A stretch of 62,937 nucleotides of DNA from Ruminococcaceae bacterium AM07-15 (GCA_003477405.1 QUDE01000015.1:14365-77301), one strand, 5' to 3'. Positions 26,319 to 35,040 are shown, numbered from the stretch's first letter. Notes: generated by a model not told the origin, from the sequence alone. A program made the numbers and translations.

Positions 26319-27878
26319 TTAACGGTATTTCTTATAATTTTCTTCAAACTGGGCGGAAAGGTTCCGGGCCTTTTCCTCCCACTGGGCGCTATCCGCATAA
26401 GTATCCCGGGGGTCCAGGATGCCGCTGTCCACCCCGTGGAGGGCGGTGGGCACTTCCAGATCAAAATAGGGGATGCGCTTGGTAGGGGCCTTCAGAATGG
26501 AACCATCCAGAATGGCATCGATAATGGCCCGGGTGTCGTGGATGGAGATCCGCTTGCCGGTGCCGTTCCAGCCGGTGTTCACCAAGTAGGCCCGGGCGCC
26601 GCTCTGCTCCATCTTCCGCAAAAGCTCCTGGGCGTATTTTCTGGGATGCAGCTCCAGGAAGGCCTGGCCGAAGCAGGCGGAGAAGGTGGGGGTGGGCTGG
26701 GTGATGCCCCGTTCGGTGCCGGCCAGCTTGGAGGTGAAGCCGGAGAGGAAGTAATACTGGGTCTGCTCCGGGGTGAGGATGGACACCGGCGGCAGCACCC
26801 CGAAGGCATCGGCCGACAGGAAGATCACATGCTTGGCGTGGGGGCCCACCGACCGGGGCTGCACTCGCTTTTCAATGTGGGCGATGGGATAGGACACCCG
26901 GGTGTTTTCGGTGACCGAGCTGTCGGCAAAATCGCACTGGCCGTCCTCCTGCACCGTCACATTTTCCAGAAGGGCATTCCGGCGGATGGCGTGGTAAATG
27001 TCCGGCTCGGATTCCTTATCCAGGTTGATAACCTTGGCATAGCAGCCGCCCTCCAGATTGAAGATGCCGTGCTCATCCCAGCCGTGCTCGTCGTCGCCGA
27101 TGAGCAGCCGGTGAGGATCGGTGGACAGGGTGGTCTTGCCGGTGCCCGACAGGCCGAAGAACAAGGCGGTGTTCTGGCCATTCAGATCGGTGTTGGCCGA
27201 GCAGTGCATGGAGGCAATGCCCCGCAGGGGCAGGTAGTAGTTCATCATGGAGAAGATGCCCTTTTTCATCTCCCCGCCGTACCAGGTGTTGAGGATGACC
27301 TGTTCCCGGGAGGTGATGTTGAACAGCACGGCGGTGGGGGAATGCAGCCCCAGTTCCTGATAATTTTCCACCGGGGTATGGGAGGCGTTATAGCAGACGA
27401 AGTCCGGCTCGAAGTGCTCCAGTTCTTCTTCGGTGGGCTGGATGAACATATTCTTCACAAAATGGGCCTGCCAGGCCACTTCCATGATGAAGCGCACGGC
27501 CATGCGGGTTTGGGGGTTGGCGCCGCAGAACACATCCATCACATAGAGCTTTTTCCCCGAAAGGGACTGCACCGCCAGTTTCTTACATTCCTCCCAGGCC
27601 TTCTGGGAAGCGGGCTTGTTGTCGTTGGGGAACTCCGGGGAGGTCCACCACACGGTGTCCCGGGAGTTTTCGTCCATGACGATGAATTTGTCCTTGGGGG
27701 AGCGGCCGGTGTAGACGCCGGTCATCACATTGACGGCCCCCAGCTTTGTCAGCTGGCCCTTTTCAAAGCCTTCCAGCCCGGGCCGGGTCTCTTCTTCGAA
27801 CAAAGTCTCATAGGAGGGGTTGCGGAGAATCTGGGAAATGCCGGTGATGCCATACTTGCTCAGATCGATGTTTGCCAT
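26319..27878 (-). CDS. pckA: Phosphoenolpyruvate carboxykinase (ATP)
   Basis: 519 aa. Interconverts oxaloacetate and PEP with ATP/ADP; in fermenting Clostridia it can run towards oxaloacetate to make ATP. Seen: [11 protein letters not shown] near 56, [20 protein letters not shown] near 226 with the kinase-1a loop [13 protein letters not shown] near 244, DDEHGWDE for kinase-2, and [16 protein letters not shown] near 357. A strong promoter lies about 65 nt upstream of the ATG. It is monocistronic and followed by a repeat array. Confidence 0.97.
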   Translation of the reverse strand: MANIDLSKYGITGISQILRNPSYETLFEEETRPGLEGFEKGQLTKLGAVNVMTGVYTGRSPKDKFIVMDENSRDTVWWTSPEFPNDNKPASQKAWEECKKLAVQSLSGKKLYVMDVFCGANPQTRMAVRFIMEVAWQAHFVKNMFIQPTEEELEHFEPDFVCYNASHTPVENYQELGLHSPTAVLFNITSREQVILNTWYGGEMKKGIFSMMNYYLPLRGIASMHCSANTDLNGQNTALFFGLSGTGKTTLSTDPHRLLIGDDEHGWDEHGIFNLEGGCYAKVINLDKESEPDIYHAIRRNALLENVTVQEDGQCDFADSSVTENTRVSYPIAHIEKRVQPRSVGPHAKHVIFLSADAFGVLPPVSILTPEQTQYYFLSGFTSKLAGTERGITQPTPTFSACFGQAFLELHPRKYAQELLRKMEQSGARAYLVNTGWNGTGKRISIHDTRAIIDAILDGSILKAPTKRIPYFDLEVPTALHGVDSGILDPRDTYADSAQWEEKARNLSAQFEENYKKYR

Positions 27879-27942
27879 GGTGCGCGACCTCTTTCCTCAT
27901 GGAATTTCTCCCCCAAAATGGTACCGGGGATTTGTTGCATTT

Positions 27943-27971
27943 ATCATACAGGACCTGGTAAATGAAGTCAA
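27943..27971 (-). promoter_or_regulatory. Promoter of pckA
   Basis: TTGACT (27966-27971), 17-bp spacer, TATGAT (27943-27948) on the minus strand. Confidence 0.75.
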
Positions 27972-27994
27972 TGACAGAAAAACGCTTTTTCCCC

Positions 27995-28566
27995 GTTTTT
28001 TCTTAAAAAATAAAGCAAAAAGGCCAAAAACGCCGTTTTTTTCGAAAAATCGATAAAAAAATCACAAGCAGCGTGACGCTGCACCCAAAACTCGCTGAAG
28101 GCTGTATGCGCTGTGATGCCTCGGTGCTCCGGGTGTGATAAACCATCACCCGGGCCCAGTGCCTGGGCAGTCATGTTGCGCTCCCGCGCTGAGCAATCGA
28201 ACTTAGGCTGGTTGTATGCCGCAGGGCAAAGAAAAGCCCCCCTTGTGCAAAGGGGGGACAGCATGGCGCAGCCATGCAGGGGGGATTGTGAAGCGGATTG
28301 CATCATTTTGCTTGGCTGTGTTGCCGGGCGCGGCAGCGCAGTATGGGAGCCCAGGCACTGGGCCGGCACACTGGGAAATCAAATTGGGGTTGGTTGAATC
28401 CACTTGGCACCGGTGGGGACCCCGCCTGGGGCGCGAAAAAGGTCGGGGAAAAACCTAGTTTTTCCCCGAGAGGTCCGGTGTCCGGACGGCCATATTTTCT
28501 TTGCCTTTCTGCATCGGGCTTGCCCGGCGCGGGAGCGCAGTATGACCGTCCAGGCACTGGGCCCGA
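27995..28566. repeat. Intergenic repeat mosaic upstream of the amidase gene
   Basis: No gene seen. A short A/T-rich run (27995-28065) is unique. Then GCAGCGTGACGCTGC (28068-28082), a long module with the GTGTGATAAACCATCAC stem, GCCCAGTGCCTGGGC near 28155, a CATGGC-type element (28235-28288), GCCCAGGCACTGGGC near 28350, a GGGGAAAAACCTAGTTTTTCCCC module (28404-28470), GTCCGGTGTCCGGAC near 28474, and a trimmed TCCAGGCACTGGGCC unit that cuts into copy B of the nested-hairpin module. Confidence 0.75.
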
Positions 28567-28665
28567 AATAACACGCCGCCAATGCTCTAGGAGGGGCCCG
28601 GCGGTTCCCGCCGGGAAGAAGCCTGGAGCAGCCTTCGCCGCAGCGAAGGCTCTGGCTCTGCATAG
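28567..28665 (-). repeat. Nested-hairpin module, copy B
   Basis: Minus-strand copy of the element after polC, nearly identical up to TTATTTCG, where the far-end hairpin is truncated by a GCCCAGGCACTGGGC-type unit. The outer stem CCTTCGCTGCGGCGAAGG is intact. Confidence 0.75.
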
Positions 28666-28679
28666 TATGTGGAGGAGGG

Positions 28680-29375
28680 ATGCCGAAGATGGAGATCACA
28701 GGTTTCAAGCAATCGAACAAAGCGAACTTTCAGCCGGGACGAAAAAGCCCGGTTCAGTATATCGTGGTGCACTATACGGCCAACCGCGGCGACACGGCCA
28801 GGAACAACGCCGACTATTTTGCACGGGAAGAAACCAAAACCTCCGCCCATTACTTTGTGGACGAAAAGGAAGTGTGGCAAAGCGTAAAGGATGAGGATAC
28901 CGCCTATCATTGCGGGGCCAAGACCTACAAGCACCCCCTTTGCCGCAATGGCAACAGCATTGGGGTGGAGATGTGCATCTGGGACAAAGGAGGAAAAGTG
29001 CGCCCCGGCACAGTGGAAAAGGCCGCAGAAGTGGTGCGGCAGCTGATGGCCCGCTACAATGTGCCGCTGGAGCGTGTATTGCGGCATTACGATGTGACCG
29101 GAAAAAACTGCCCTCTTCCCATGGTGGAGAACCCTTCCCTGTGGGAGGACTTCAAAACAAAGCTGAAAGGAGTGGAAAACTTGCTGGATTATCCCGATTG
29201 GGCACTGAAAACCTACCAGTGGTATGAGGATATGCCGGAATGGGCCAGGGAATCGGTGCAGAAGGCGGTGAAGCGGGGCCTGGTTTCCGTAGGGGCCGAT
29301 AACGCCGTCAGCGTATTGGGCGCCAACTTGCAGACCCTGGTTTATCTGGACAGAGCTGGACTGCTGGACAAATAA
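28680..29375 (+). CDS. Phage-type N-acetylmuramoyl-L-alanine amidase (Amidase_2)
   Basis: 231 aa. Cleaves the amide between N-acetylmuramate and L-Ala in peptidoglycan. Zinc ligands fit at His31 (YIVVHYTA), His136 (LRHYDVTG) and Cys144 (KNCP). The C-terminal 60 residues (WARESVQKAVKRGLVSVG...) are helical and may bind the wall. There is no signal peptide, as in phage endolysins that need a holin. A second ATG at 28689 has better spacing from GGAGG and may be the true start. It begins a run of three phage-like genes; no structural phage genes follow. Confidence 0.9.
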   Translation: MPKMEITGFKQSNKANFQPGRKSPVQYIVVHYTANRGDTARNNADYFAREETKTSAHYFVDEKEVWQSVKDEDTAYHCGAKTYKHPLCRNGNSIGVEMCIWDKGGKVRPGTVEKAAEVVRQLMARYNVPLERVLRHYDVTGKNCPLPMVENPSLWEDFKTKLKGVENLLDYPDWALKTYQWYEDMPEWARESVQKAVKRGLVSVGADNAVSVLGANLQTLVYLDRAGLLDK

Positions 29376-29381
29376 AAGGCA

Positions 29382-29413
29382 CAAAGCCTCCCGGCCGGGA
29401 GGCTTTTCCTTTT
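29382..29413. terminator. Intrinsic terminator after the amidase gene
   Basis: AAAGCCTCCCGG / CCGGGAGGCTTTT followed by a T-rich tail. Confidence 0.8.
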
Positions 29414-29540
29414 TCTTCGTTCGATTTCCCAGCGCGGGAGCGCAGTTTGGCCGTCCGGACACCGGACCACGCTGGACGAAAAAGACGGTAAGAGGTGTGG
29501 TAGGATAGAGGCAAGAAAAACAGAGAAAGGAAGAATCACC
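29414..29540. repeat. Repeat remnant upstream of the replisome-organiser-like gene
   Basis: GCGCGGGAGCGCAGTTTGG module with GTCCGGACACCGGAC (29453-29467) followed by a half unit CACGCTGG. The start codon of the next gene is preceded by AGAAAGGAAG. Confidence 0.6.
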
Positions 29541-30161
29541 ATGGCAAAAGAATACATCTGTCTGTACCACTCCTACCTGGACGCCATCCAGGCCCTGAGC
29601 GACGCCGAACGGGGCCGCTTGCTGACGGCCATGCTGGAATACACCTTGACGGGAGACGCCGGGCCGCTCTGCGGCAACGAGCGGTTTGTGTTCCCCATCA
29701 TCAAAAGCCAGATCGACCGGGACAACGCAAAATACGAAACAAAGTGCCGGATCAACGCGGCCAACGGCAAAAACGGCGGCAGACCCCGAAAGCCCAAAAA
29801 CCCATTGGGTATTTCCGAAAGCGGCAAAAGCCAAGACAAAGACCAAGACCAAGGCAAAGGCCAAGGCGACAGAACCTCCCCTCCATCCCCCCTTGGGGGA
29901 AGATTCGACCGCTTTTGGTCGGCGTATCCCCGAAAAGCGGGGAAAGGGGCGGCCTTGAAAGCATTTCAGAAGCTGAACCCCGGGGAAGAGCTGCTGGAAC
30001 AGATGCTGGATACCATCCGTCAGCAGAAAAGGTCCATCCAGTGGCTGGCCGACGGCGGCCGTTTCATCCCACACCCGGCCACCTGGCTGAACCAGGGCCG
30101 CTGGGAGGACGAGCCTCTGGAGGCGGTGGAAGAGGAGCTGTACGGGGGTGAAACCCTGTGA
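29541..30161 (+). CDS. Phage replisome-organiser-like protein (DUF6291-type N-terminus)
   Basis: 206 aa. The N-terminal 75 residues (EYICLYHSYLDAIQALSDAE..., then KSQIDRDNAKYE) resemble the DUF6291-type domain seen in Clostridia phage replication proteins. A charged linker follows (SGKSQDKDQDQGKGQGD), then a C-terminal domain with FWSAYPRKAGKGAALKAF and FIPHPATWLNQGRWEDE, typical of phage replication-initiation proteins that recruit the helicase loader. Its stop overlaps the start of the DnaC-like gene. This fits a phage replication module without the rest of the phage. Confidence 0.75.
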   Translation: MAKEYICLYHSYLDAIQALSDAERGRLLTAMLEYTLTGDAGPLCGNERFVFPIIKSQIDRDNAKYETKCRINAANGKNGGRPRKPKNPLGISESGKSQDKDQDQGKGQGDRTSPPSPLGGRFDRFWSAYPRKAGKGAALKAFQKLNPGEELLEQMLDTIRQQKRSIQWLADGGRFIPHPATWLNQGRWEDEPLEAVEEELYGGETL

Positions 30162-30985
30162 CCGACCCCACCATCGAAGCCCTGGCCAGCCGCAAAGCAG
30201 AGCACCTCCCAGGGGATTATATCCAGGACGGCCTGCTTCATTGCGGCGCCTGCCATAGCCGGAAGGAGACCTGGGTGGAGCTGTTCGGCCGGCGGCGGAA
30301 GGTGGCCTGCCTGTGCCGGTGCCAGAGCGAGAAAGTGCGGCGGCAGCTGGAGGAAATGGAGGCGCGGCAGCGTATAGAGGCCCTGGAGCGGAAGCGGGCC
30401 GCCGCTGTCCAGGACCCGGCCTACCGGAAATGGACCTTTGAGGGGGACGACGGAGCCAATCCACGGGTGATGGAAGCCCTGCGCCGCTACTGCCAGAAGT
30501 GGCCGGAGATGAAAAAGCAGAACCTGGGGCTGTATCTCTACGGGGGCGTGGGCACCGGCAAGACCTTTGCCGCCGCCTGCGTGGCCAATGAGCTGACCCG
30601 GCAGGGAGTACCGGTGCTCATGACCAGCCTGGTGCGCATGGCCAACGCCCTGGGCTGGGGGGAGGAGCGGGCCGTGTTTCTCCGCAGCCTGAACGCCTAT
30701 GACCTGCTGGTGCTGGACGATCTGGGGGCCCAGCGGGGCAGCGATGCCATGAAAGAGGCGGTGTATCAGATCGTGGACAGCCGCTATGCCAGCGGCAAGC
30801 CGATTTTGGTCACTACCAACCTGACTTGGGAGCAGTTTTGCAGCCCCCGGGAGGAAGGGGACAGGCGGATCTATGACCGCATCCGGGAAATGACGGTGGC
30901 CATCCAGATGGGCGGCCCAAGCCGCCGCCATCGACTCCACGAGGAAAAGCAAAGTGTCGCCCGGGAGATGCTGTGGCAGAAATGA
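30158..30985 (+). CDS. DnaC-like helicase loader ATPase
   Basis: 275 aa from GTG at 30158 (GTGA overlap with the previous stop). A Cys-rich N-terminal segment (HCGACH...CLCRC) may bind zinc. Walker A YGGVGTGKTF is near residue 128, Walker B LLVLDDLG near 187, sensor-1 LVTTNLTWEQF near 217. It belongs to the DnaC/IstB AAA+ group that loads replicative helicase. With the preceding gene it forms a phage-type replication pair. No transposase partner is present, so IstB of an insertion sequence is unlikely. Confidence 0.88.
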   Translation: MTDPTIEALASRKAEHLPGDYIQDGLLHCGACHSRKETWVELFGRRRKVACLCRCQSEKVRRQLEEMEARQRIEALERKRAAAVQDPAYRKWTFEGDDGANPRVMEALRRYCQKWPEMKKQNLGLYLYGGVGTGKTFAAACVANELTRQGVPVLMTSLVRMANALGWGEERAVFLRSLNAYDLLVLDDLGAQRGSDAMKEAVYQIVDSRYASGKPILVTTNLTWEQFCSPREEGDRRIYDRIREMTVAIQMGGPSRRHRLHEEKQSVAREMLWQK

Positions 30986-31172
30986 GCCAAGGAAGGGGAG
31001 GTATTCCCGCCGCAGACAGATAAAAATAGAAGCGTCGCTTGCGACACTGGCCGTACAGAGTGCAGCGGATCGCAGATTTGGCGCTTCCGAGAGGAGTATT
31101 ACAAATAGCAGGTACAAGGTGCCAATGCTCTCCAAATATACTGCTATTTTAAAAACATTTTTTGGATTGGGC
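30986..31172. other. Low-GC intergenic stretch without recognised gene
   Basis: No coding signal. A/T content rises along the stretch. A 9-bp inverted repeat AAATAGCAG / CTGCTATTT (near 31104-31149) with a TTTT run could be a weak terminator for the phage replication pair. No repeat modules occur here. Confidence 0.4.
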
Positions 31173-31201
31173 TTGATAATAGCCTCTTAATGAATTAGAA
31201 T
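31173..31201 (+). promoter_or_regulatory. Promoter of a predicted antisense RNA
   Basis: TTGATA (31173-31178), 17-bp spacer, TAGAAT (31196-31201). The predicted start, near 31208, is the first base of a 14-bp hairpin. Confidence 0.6.
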
Positions 31202-31208
31202 AAAAGTA

Positions 31209-31240
31209 TCTTCTGCTCACAATTATTTGTGAGCAGAAGA
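31209..31240 (-). terminator. 14-bp perfect hairpin, likely terminator of the toxin-like mRNA
   Basis: TCTTCTGCTCACAA, 4-nt loop, TTGTGAGCAGAAGA. On the minus strand it is followed by a U-rich tail (ACTTTTATTCT), so it could end the toxin-like transcript. On the plus strand it is the 5' stem of the predicted small RNA. Confidence 0.55.
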
Positions 31241-31320
31241 ACGGTGATGGACGCCAGTGTGCGGAAAGGCTGGAAGGGGCAAGCGAAAGATTTGCAAGGA
31301 GAGATACCCGCACATTCCCG

Positions 31321-31347
31321 AATAGGCAGGGCTAGTGCCTATTTTTT
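31321..31347 (+). terminator. Intrinsic terminator of the predicted small RNA
   Basis: AATAGGCA, 7-nt loop, TGCCTATT, then TTTT on the plus strand. Confidence 0.65.
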
Positions 31348-31530
31348 GGAATATTTTTGCTTTCTTTTTCGCTTATTTTTTGCAGGGGAGTTAAGCTTTT
31401 TAAAAAAAACAAAGGTGTTTTGGGTAAGAGATATTGCTTTTATTCCGCAAAGCAATGCAAGAAATGCCAGAATGGATATTGTGGCAATGGATGCTATGGC
31501 TATGATGAAATAGATTATAGATTGTAGCAT
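31339..31530 (-). CDS. Small hydrophobic peptide, candidate type I toxin
   Basis: 63 aa. One membrane segment fills residues 4-34 (SIIYFIIAIASIATISILAF and on). A strongly basic tail (KNKRKRKQKYSKK) follows. AGGAGG lies 9 nt before the ATG, so translation is credible. A promoter (31599-31627) gives a leader of about 60 nt. Length, topology and a convergent antisense RNA at the 3' end resemble the TxpA/RatA and BsrG/SR4 arrangement, but there is no clear sequence match. It could also be an unrelated small membrane protein. The low GC of the segment suggests it came with the phage remnant. Confidence 0.6.
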   Translation of the reverse strand: MLQSIIYFIIAIASIATISILAFLALLCGIKAISLTQNTFVFFKKLNSPAKNKRKRKQKYSKK

Positions 31531-31598
31531 GGATGATGTCCTCCTGATTTCTCAGCTTGCCTCCTTCCAGCCAGTCATCTCGTCCTTGTTCTACTTCT

Positions 31599-31627
31599 AT
31601 CTTAGCTCTTCTTTTCTTTCTTGACAA
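31599..31627 (-). promoter_or_regulatory. Promoter of the toxin-like peptide
   Basis: TTGTCA (31622-31627), 17-bp spacer, TAAGAT (31599-31604) on the minus strand. Confidence 0.5.
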
Positions 31628-31888
31628 GCCTTTATTTCATTGTCAAATTGCAACAATTTACTGTTACAACAGAACATAACATTTGTGCATTTTGTACAAT
31701 TTTAATTCCAATTTTCTTCCAATTACGCTTTATTTGATGTGGCAGAGCGATATTTAGTATAGTAAATGGTTTTCAAGAGCTTGGAATTGGTGATAGGGTG
31801 ATAGGAAGATCTCAGCGAAAAGAGCGGATTGAAAAAGTTACACTTCCAAACTGTTAGTTCTAGCTAGCTTTTTGAAGTAATGTACAGC
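31628..31888. other. Low-GC intergenic stretch without recognised gene
   Basis: Strongly A/T-rich, no ORF with a ribosome site, no repeat module. It separates the toxin-like locus from tRNA-Gln. I see no direct repeat of the tRNA 3' end that would mark a phage attachment site. Confidence 0.5.
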
Positions 31889-31923
31889 AAAAAACCGGAA
31901 GTCCTTTCAGACTTCCGGTTTTT
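31889..31923 (-). terminator. Intrinsic terminator after tRNA-Gln
   Basis: ACCGGAAGTC / GACTTCCGGT stem with flanking A and T runs, 5 nt after the tRNA 3' end. Confidence 0.85.
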
Positions 31924-31927
31924 CGAT

Positions 31928-32001
31928 TGGCAGCGGGAGAAGGATTCGAACCCTCACAAACAGAGTCAGAGTCTGTCGTGCTACCCTTACACAATCCCGC
32001 T
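31928..32001 (-). tRNA. tRNA-Gln (CTG anticodon)
   Basis: 74 nt including an encoded CCA (31928-31930). The acceptor stem AGCGGGA / TCCCGCT, the T arm around GGTTCGAATCC and the anticodon loop CTCTGAC (anticodon CTG, reading CAG codons) all fold. It has its own consensus promoter and terminator. It is the only tRNA in the window, and its 3' end faces the phage-like genes. Confidence 0.93.
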
Positions 32002-32045
32002 ATTTTGTTTTTTCGCTTTGGGCCGTGGCCCTGAGCGCATAATTT

Positions 32046-32073
32046 ATTATAGCTATATTTTTCAGAATGTCAA
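32046..32073 (-). promoter_or_regulatory. Consensus promoter of tRNA-Gln
   Basis: TTGACA (32068-32073) and TATAAT (32046-32051), both perfect, with a 16-bp spacer on the minus strand. Confidence 0.85.
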
Positions 32074-32136
32074 CACCTTTTTTAAAAAAATCTGAAAAAC
32101 TTTTAAAAAACTTTGGAGGAAGTTTTCCAAGGTCTC

Positions 32137-32165
32137 TTGCAATTCTCCCCGAAAACGAAGATAAT
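32137..32165 (+). promoter_or_regulatory. Likely promoter of polA-rimI
   Basis: TTGCAA (32137-32142), 17-bp spacer, GATAAT (32160-32165). If used, it makes a leader of about 220 nt built from repeat modules. Confidence 0.5.
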
Positions 32166-32177
32166 ATAACAGGGAGG

Positions 32178-32381
32178 CCCTGCACCCGTTCCTGTCTCCG
32201 GCAGGAATGCGTTGTTTGCTTTCTTGCTCCGGGTGTGGCGAGCCATCACCCGGGAAAGGCTTTGGTGCAGTCCTGGCAGCGTGCCTTTGCTGGCATACTA
32301 TGTTTCTGCACCAAGCAACAGAACCAACCACAGAACGATTGCCCAGCGCGGCAGCGCAGTATGGGAGCGGGGACACCCCGC
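32178..32381. repeat. Repeat modules in the polA leader region
   Basis: No gene seen. A long module with the stem GGGTGTGGCGAGCCATCACCC near 32230, a GCGCGGCAGCGCAGTATGG module, and the palindrome GCGGGGACACCCCGC (32367-32381), which touches the polA Shine-Dalgarno AAGGAG. Confidence 0.75.
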
Positions 32382-32394
32382 AAGGAGAAACACC

Positions 32395-35040
32395 ATGAAA
32401 TTGATGGCCATTGATGGCAACAGCCTGGTGAACCGGGCTTTTTACGCCGTGCGCCTGCTGACCAACCGGCAGGGGCTTTATACCAATGCAGTATATGGCT
32501 TTGTGAATATCTTACTCAAGCTGCTGGAGGAAGAGCAGCCGGAGCAGGTATGCGTCTGCTTTGATATGCGGGCGAAAACCTTCCGCCATCTGAAATACGA
32601 AGGCTATAAGGCCCAGCGGAAGGGCATGCCCGATGAGCTGGCCCAGCAGATGCCTATTATTAAAGAAGTGCTGGACAAGATGGGCATTGCCCGCATGGAG
32701 CTGGAGGGCTTCGAAGCCGATGACCTTCTGGGCACCCTGGCCCGGCTCTGCCGGGAAAAAGGGGAGGACTGCGTCATCGTCACCGGTGACCGGGACAGTC
32801 TCCAGTTCATCGCCCAAGGGGCCACCGTCAAGCTGGTGACCACCAAAATGGGCCAGACCATTTATAAGGACTATGACGAGCAGGCTTTCCGGGAAAGCTA
32901 CCAGGGCCTGTCTCCCGATAAGATCGTCGATCTGAAAGCCCTCATGGGGGATGCCTCCGACAACATCCCCGGCGTGCCCGGCATCGGGGAAAAAACCGCC
33001 ATGAGCCTGCTCACCCGGTTCGGCTCTCTGGATGGGGTCTATGCGCACCTGGAGGACCCGTCCCTCACCCCCTCCCAGAAAAAGAAGCTGCAAGCCGGGC
33101 AGGAGAGCGCCCGTTTGAGCTTTGAGCTGGCCCTGGGCGTGGTGGACGCCCCCATCACCGCCACCCTGGACAGCCTGAGCCGGGGCGAGATGGACAAACC
33201 GGCACTCTATCAGCTCTTTTCCATGCTGGAGTTTTCCGCCCTCACCAAGCGTCTGGGCCTGGAAGGCGAAGGGGAGAGCCTGGATACACCGGAGGCCCAG
33301 GAGATCTCCACAGACTACCGCCTGGCAGAGCCGGAGGAGCTTTCCGATCTGCTGCAAACCTTTTCCGGGAAGGACACCCCCTGCCGCCTGGACCCGGGAT
33401 TCCACGCCCTGGCCCTGGAGAAAGAGGGGGAAGTGTTGCTCTTCACCCGGGAGCATCTGGGGGAAGAAGCCTTCATGGGCTTCCTCCGGGACTTTTCCCA
33501 GGGAGAAGGGGGCAAGGTGCTCTGTGACGCCAAGGCCACCTGGAAAGCCCTGCTGGAAGGGGGCATCCATCCCCAGGGTCTGAAAGGGGATACCGCCCTC
33601 AGCTGCTACCTGCTGGACCCCACCGCCGGTGGCTATACCCTGGAGAAAACTGCCACGGCCTATCTGGGGGCGCACCTGCTTCCGGAGAGCCACTACACCG
33701 GGGAGGACGCCTTTTCTCCCCTGAACCCGGAGAGCATGGCCCTGTCCGCCCTGGCCCAGCACGCAAGGGCTGTGGGGCGGCTCCATGAAACCCTGGGAGA
33801 GCGCATCCGGGAAGAGGGAATGGAAAAACTCCTTTGTGAAGTGGAGCTGCCGTTGGTTCCCGTTTTGTGCCAGATGGAGCGGGAGGGCTTTTTGCTGGAC
33901 ACCGGAAGGCTTCTCTGTTTCGGGGCCTCTCTCAGCAGCCAGATCGAGGAGCTGACACAGGAGATCTACCGCCTGGCCGGGGAGCAGTTCAACATCAACT
34001 CCACCCAGCAGCTGGGGCATATCCTGTTTGAAAACCTCCAGCTGAAGGCCATCAAAAAGACCAAGAAGGGCTATTCCACCGACATTGAAGTGCTGGAAAA
34101 GCTGAAAAACAGCCACGCCATTGTGCCCCTCATTATTGAATACCGGAAGCTGACCAAGCTGAAAAGCACCTATGTGGACGGCCTGAGCCGTCTGGTGGGG
34201 GCCGATGGACGGGTGCACACCACCTTCCAGCAGATGATCACCGCCACCGGGCGGCTGAGCAGCACCGAGCCCAATTTGCAGAACATCCCGGTGCGCCAGC
34301 AGCTGGGCGCCGAGATTCGCCGGTGCTTTGTGGCCCGGCCGGGATGGGTGCTCATCGACGCCGACTATTCCCAGATCGAGCTGCGGGTGCTGGCCCATAT
34401 CGCCGATGACCCCATTATGAAGCGGGCCTTCCTGGAAGGGGAGGACATCCACACCGTCACCGCCTCCCAGGTGTTCGGCGTGCCGGTGGAGTTTGTCACG
34501 CCCCAGATGCGCAGCCATGCCAAGGCGGTGAATTTCGGCATTGTCTACGGCATTTCCGCTTTTTCTCTGTCCGAGGACATCCATGTGTCCCAGAAGGAGG
34601 CCCAGGGCTATATCGACAGTTACCTGGAAAAATACAGCGGCGTGCGCCGGTATATGGAAGAAATCAAGGAAAAGGCCCGGCAGGAAGGGTTCGTCACCAC
34701 CTTGTGGGGCCGCCGCCGGTACCTGCCCGAGCTGAAAAGCAAGAACTACAACATCCGCTCCTTCGGAGAGCGTCTGGCGCTGAACACTCCCATCCAGGGC
34801 ACCGCTGCCGACATCATCAAGGCGGCCATGGTGGCGGTTTTCCGCAGGCTTAAAAAGGAAGGCCTTCAGGCCCGGCTGCTGCTCCAGGTCCACGACGAGC
34901 TGATCATCGAAGCGCCCCAGGAGGAAGCGGCGCAGGTCAGCGCCCTTCTCAAAGAGGAGATGGAAGGGGCCTTCCCCTTGTCGGTGCGCCTGACCGCCGA
35001 TGTGAGCCAGGGAGAGAACTGGTATGAAGCAAAGAAATAA
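32395..35040 (+). CDS. polA: DNA polymerase I
   Basis: 881 aa from ATG at 32395 (AAGGAG 7 nt upstream); the longer open frame upstream is repeat. N-terminal 5' nuclease domain (about 1-290, DGNSLVNRAFYA, DNIPGVPGIGEKTA). The middle domain lacks the DxE proofreading motif, so it is probably exonuclease-inactive, as in several Gram-positive enzymes. The polymerase core has motif A DADYSQIELRVLAH near 658, motif B RSHAKAVNFGIVYG and motif C QVHDELIIE. It replaces RNA primers and fills repair gaps. It overlaps rimI by 17 nt. Confidence 0.97.
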   Translation: MKLMAIDGNSLVNRAFYAVRLLTNRQGLYTNAVYGFVNILLKLLEEEQPEQVCVCFDMRAKTFRHLKYEGYKAQRKGMPDELAQQMPIIKEVLDKMGIARMELEGFEADDLLGTLARLCREKGEDCVIVTGDRDSLQFIAQGATVKLVTTKMGQTIYKDYDEQAFRESYQGLSPDKIVDLKALMGDASDNIPGVPGIGEKTAMSLLTRFGSLDGVYAHLEDPSLTPSQKKKLQAGQESARLSFELALGVVDAPITATLDSLSRGEMDKPALYQLFSMLEFSALTKRLGLEGEGESLDTPEAQEISTDYRLAEPEELSDLLQTFSGKDTPCRLDPGFHALALEKEGEVLLFTREHLGEEAFMGFLRDFSQGEGGKVLCDAKATWKALLEGGIHPQGLKGDTALSCYLLDPTAGGYTLEKTATAYLGAHLLPESHYTGEDAFSPLNPESMALSALAQHARAVGRLHETLGERIREEGMEKLLCEVELPLVPVLCQMEREGFLLDTGRLLCFGASLSSQIEELTQEIYRLAGEQFNINSTQQLGHILFENLQLKAIKKTKKGYSTDIEVLEKLKNSHAIVPLIIEYRKLTKLKSTYVDGLSRLVGADGRVHTTFQQMITATGRLSSTEPNLQNIPVRQQLGAEIRRCFVARPGWVLIDADYSQIELRVLAHIADDPIMKRAFLEGEDIHTVTASQVFGVPVEFVTPQMRSHAKAVNFGIVYGISAFSLSEDIHVSQKEAQGYIDSYLEKYSGVRRYMEEIKEKARQEGFVTTLWGRRRYLPELKSKNYNIRSFGERLALNTPIQGTAADIIKAAMVAVFRRLKKEGLQARLLLQVHDELIIEAPQEEAAQVSALLKEEMEGAFPLSVRLTADVSQGENWYEAKK

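Larger units (their letters stand above)
31208..31347 (+). ncRNA. Predicted small RNA, candidate type I antitoxin
   Basis: About 140 nt between a good promoter and an intrinsic terminator. It opens with the stem TCTTCTGCTCACAA / TTGTGAGCAGAAGA (31209-31240) and ends with AATAGGCA / TGCCTATT plus a T run. Its end covers the last codons of a convergent small hydrophobic ORF, and the rest would be antisense to that gene's 3' untranslated region. No convincing ORF is inside. Predicted only from layout. Confidence 0.5.

Noticed and set aside
30158..30985. IstB helper of an IS21-type element
   Set aside because: No IstA transposase is adjacent, and the gene overlaps a phage replisome-organiser-like gene, so a DnaC-like loader fits better.
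31400..31627. 75-codon minus-strand frame overlapping the toxin-like peptide
   Set aside because: Its TTG start coincides with the predicted -35 box and it has no ribosome site. The peptide in the other frame has AGGAGG at good spacing.
28680..32001. Complete prophage with att sites
   Set aside because: No integrase, terminase, capsid or tail genes, and no direct repeat of the tRNA-Gln 3' end was found.
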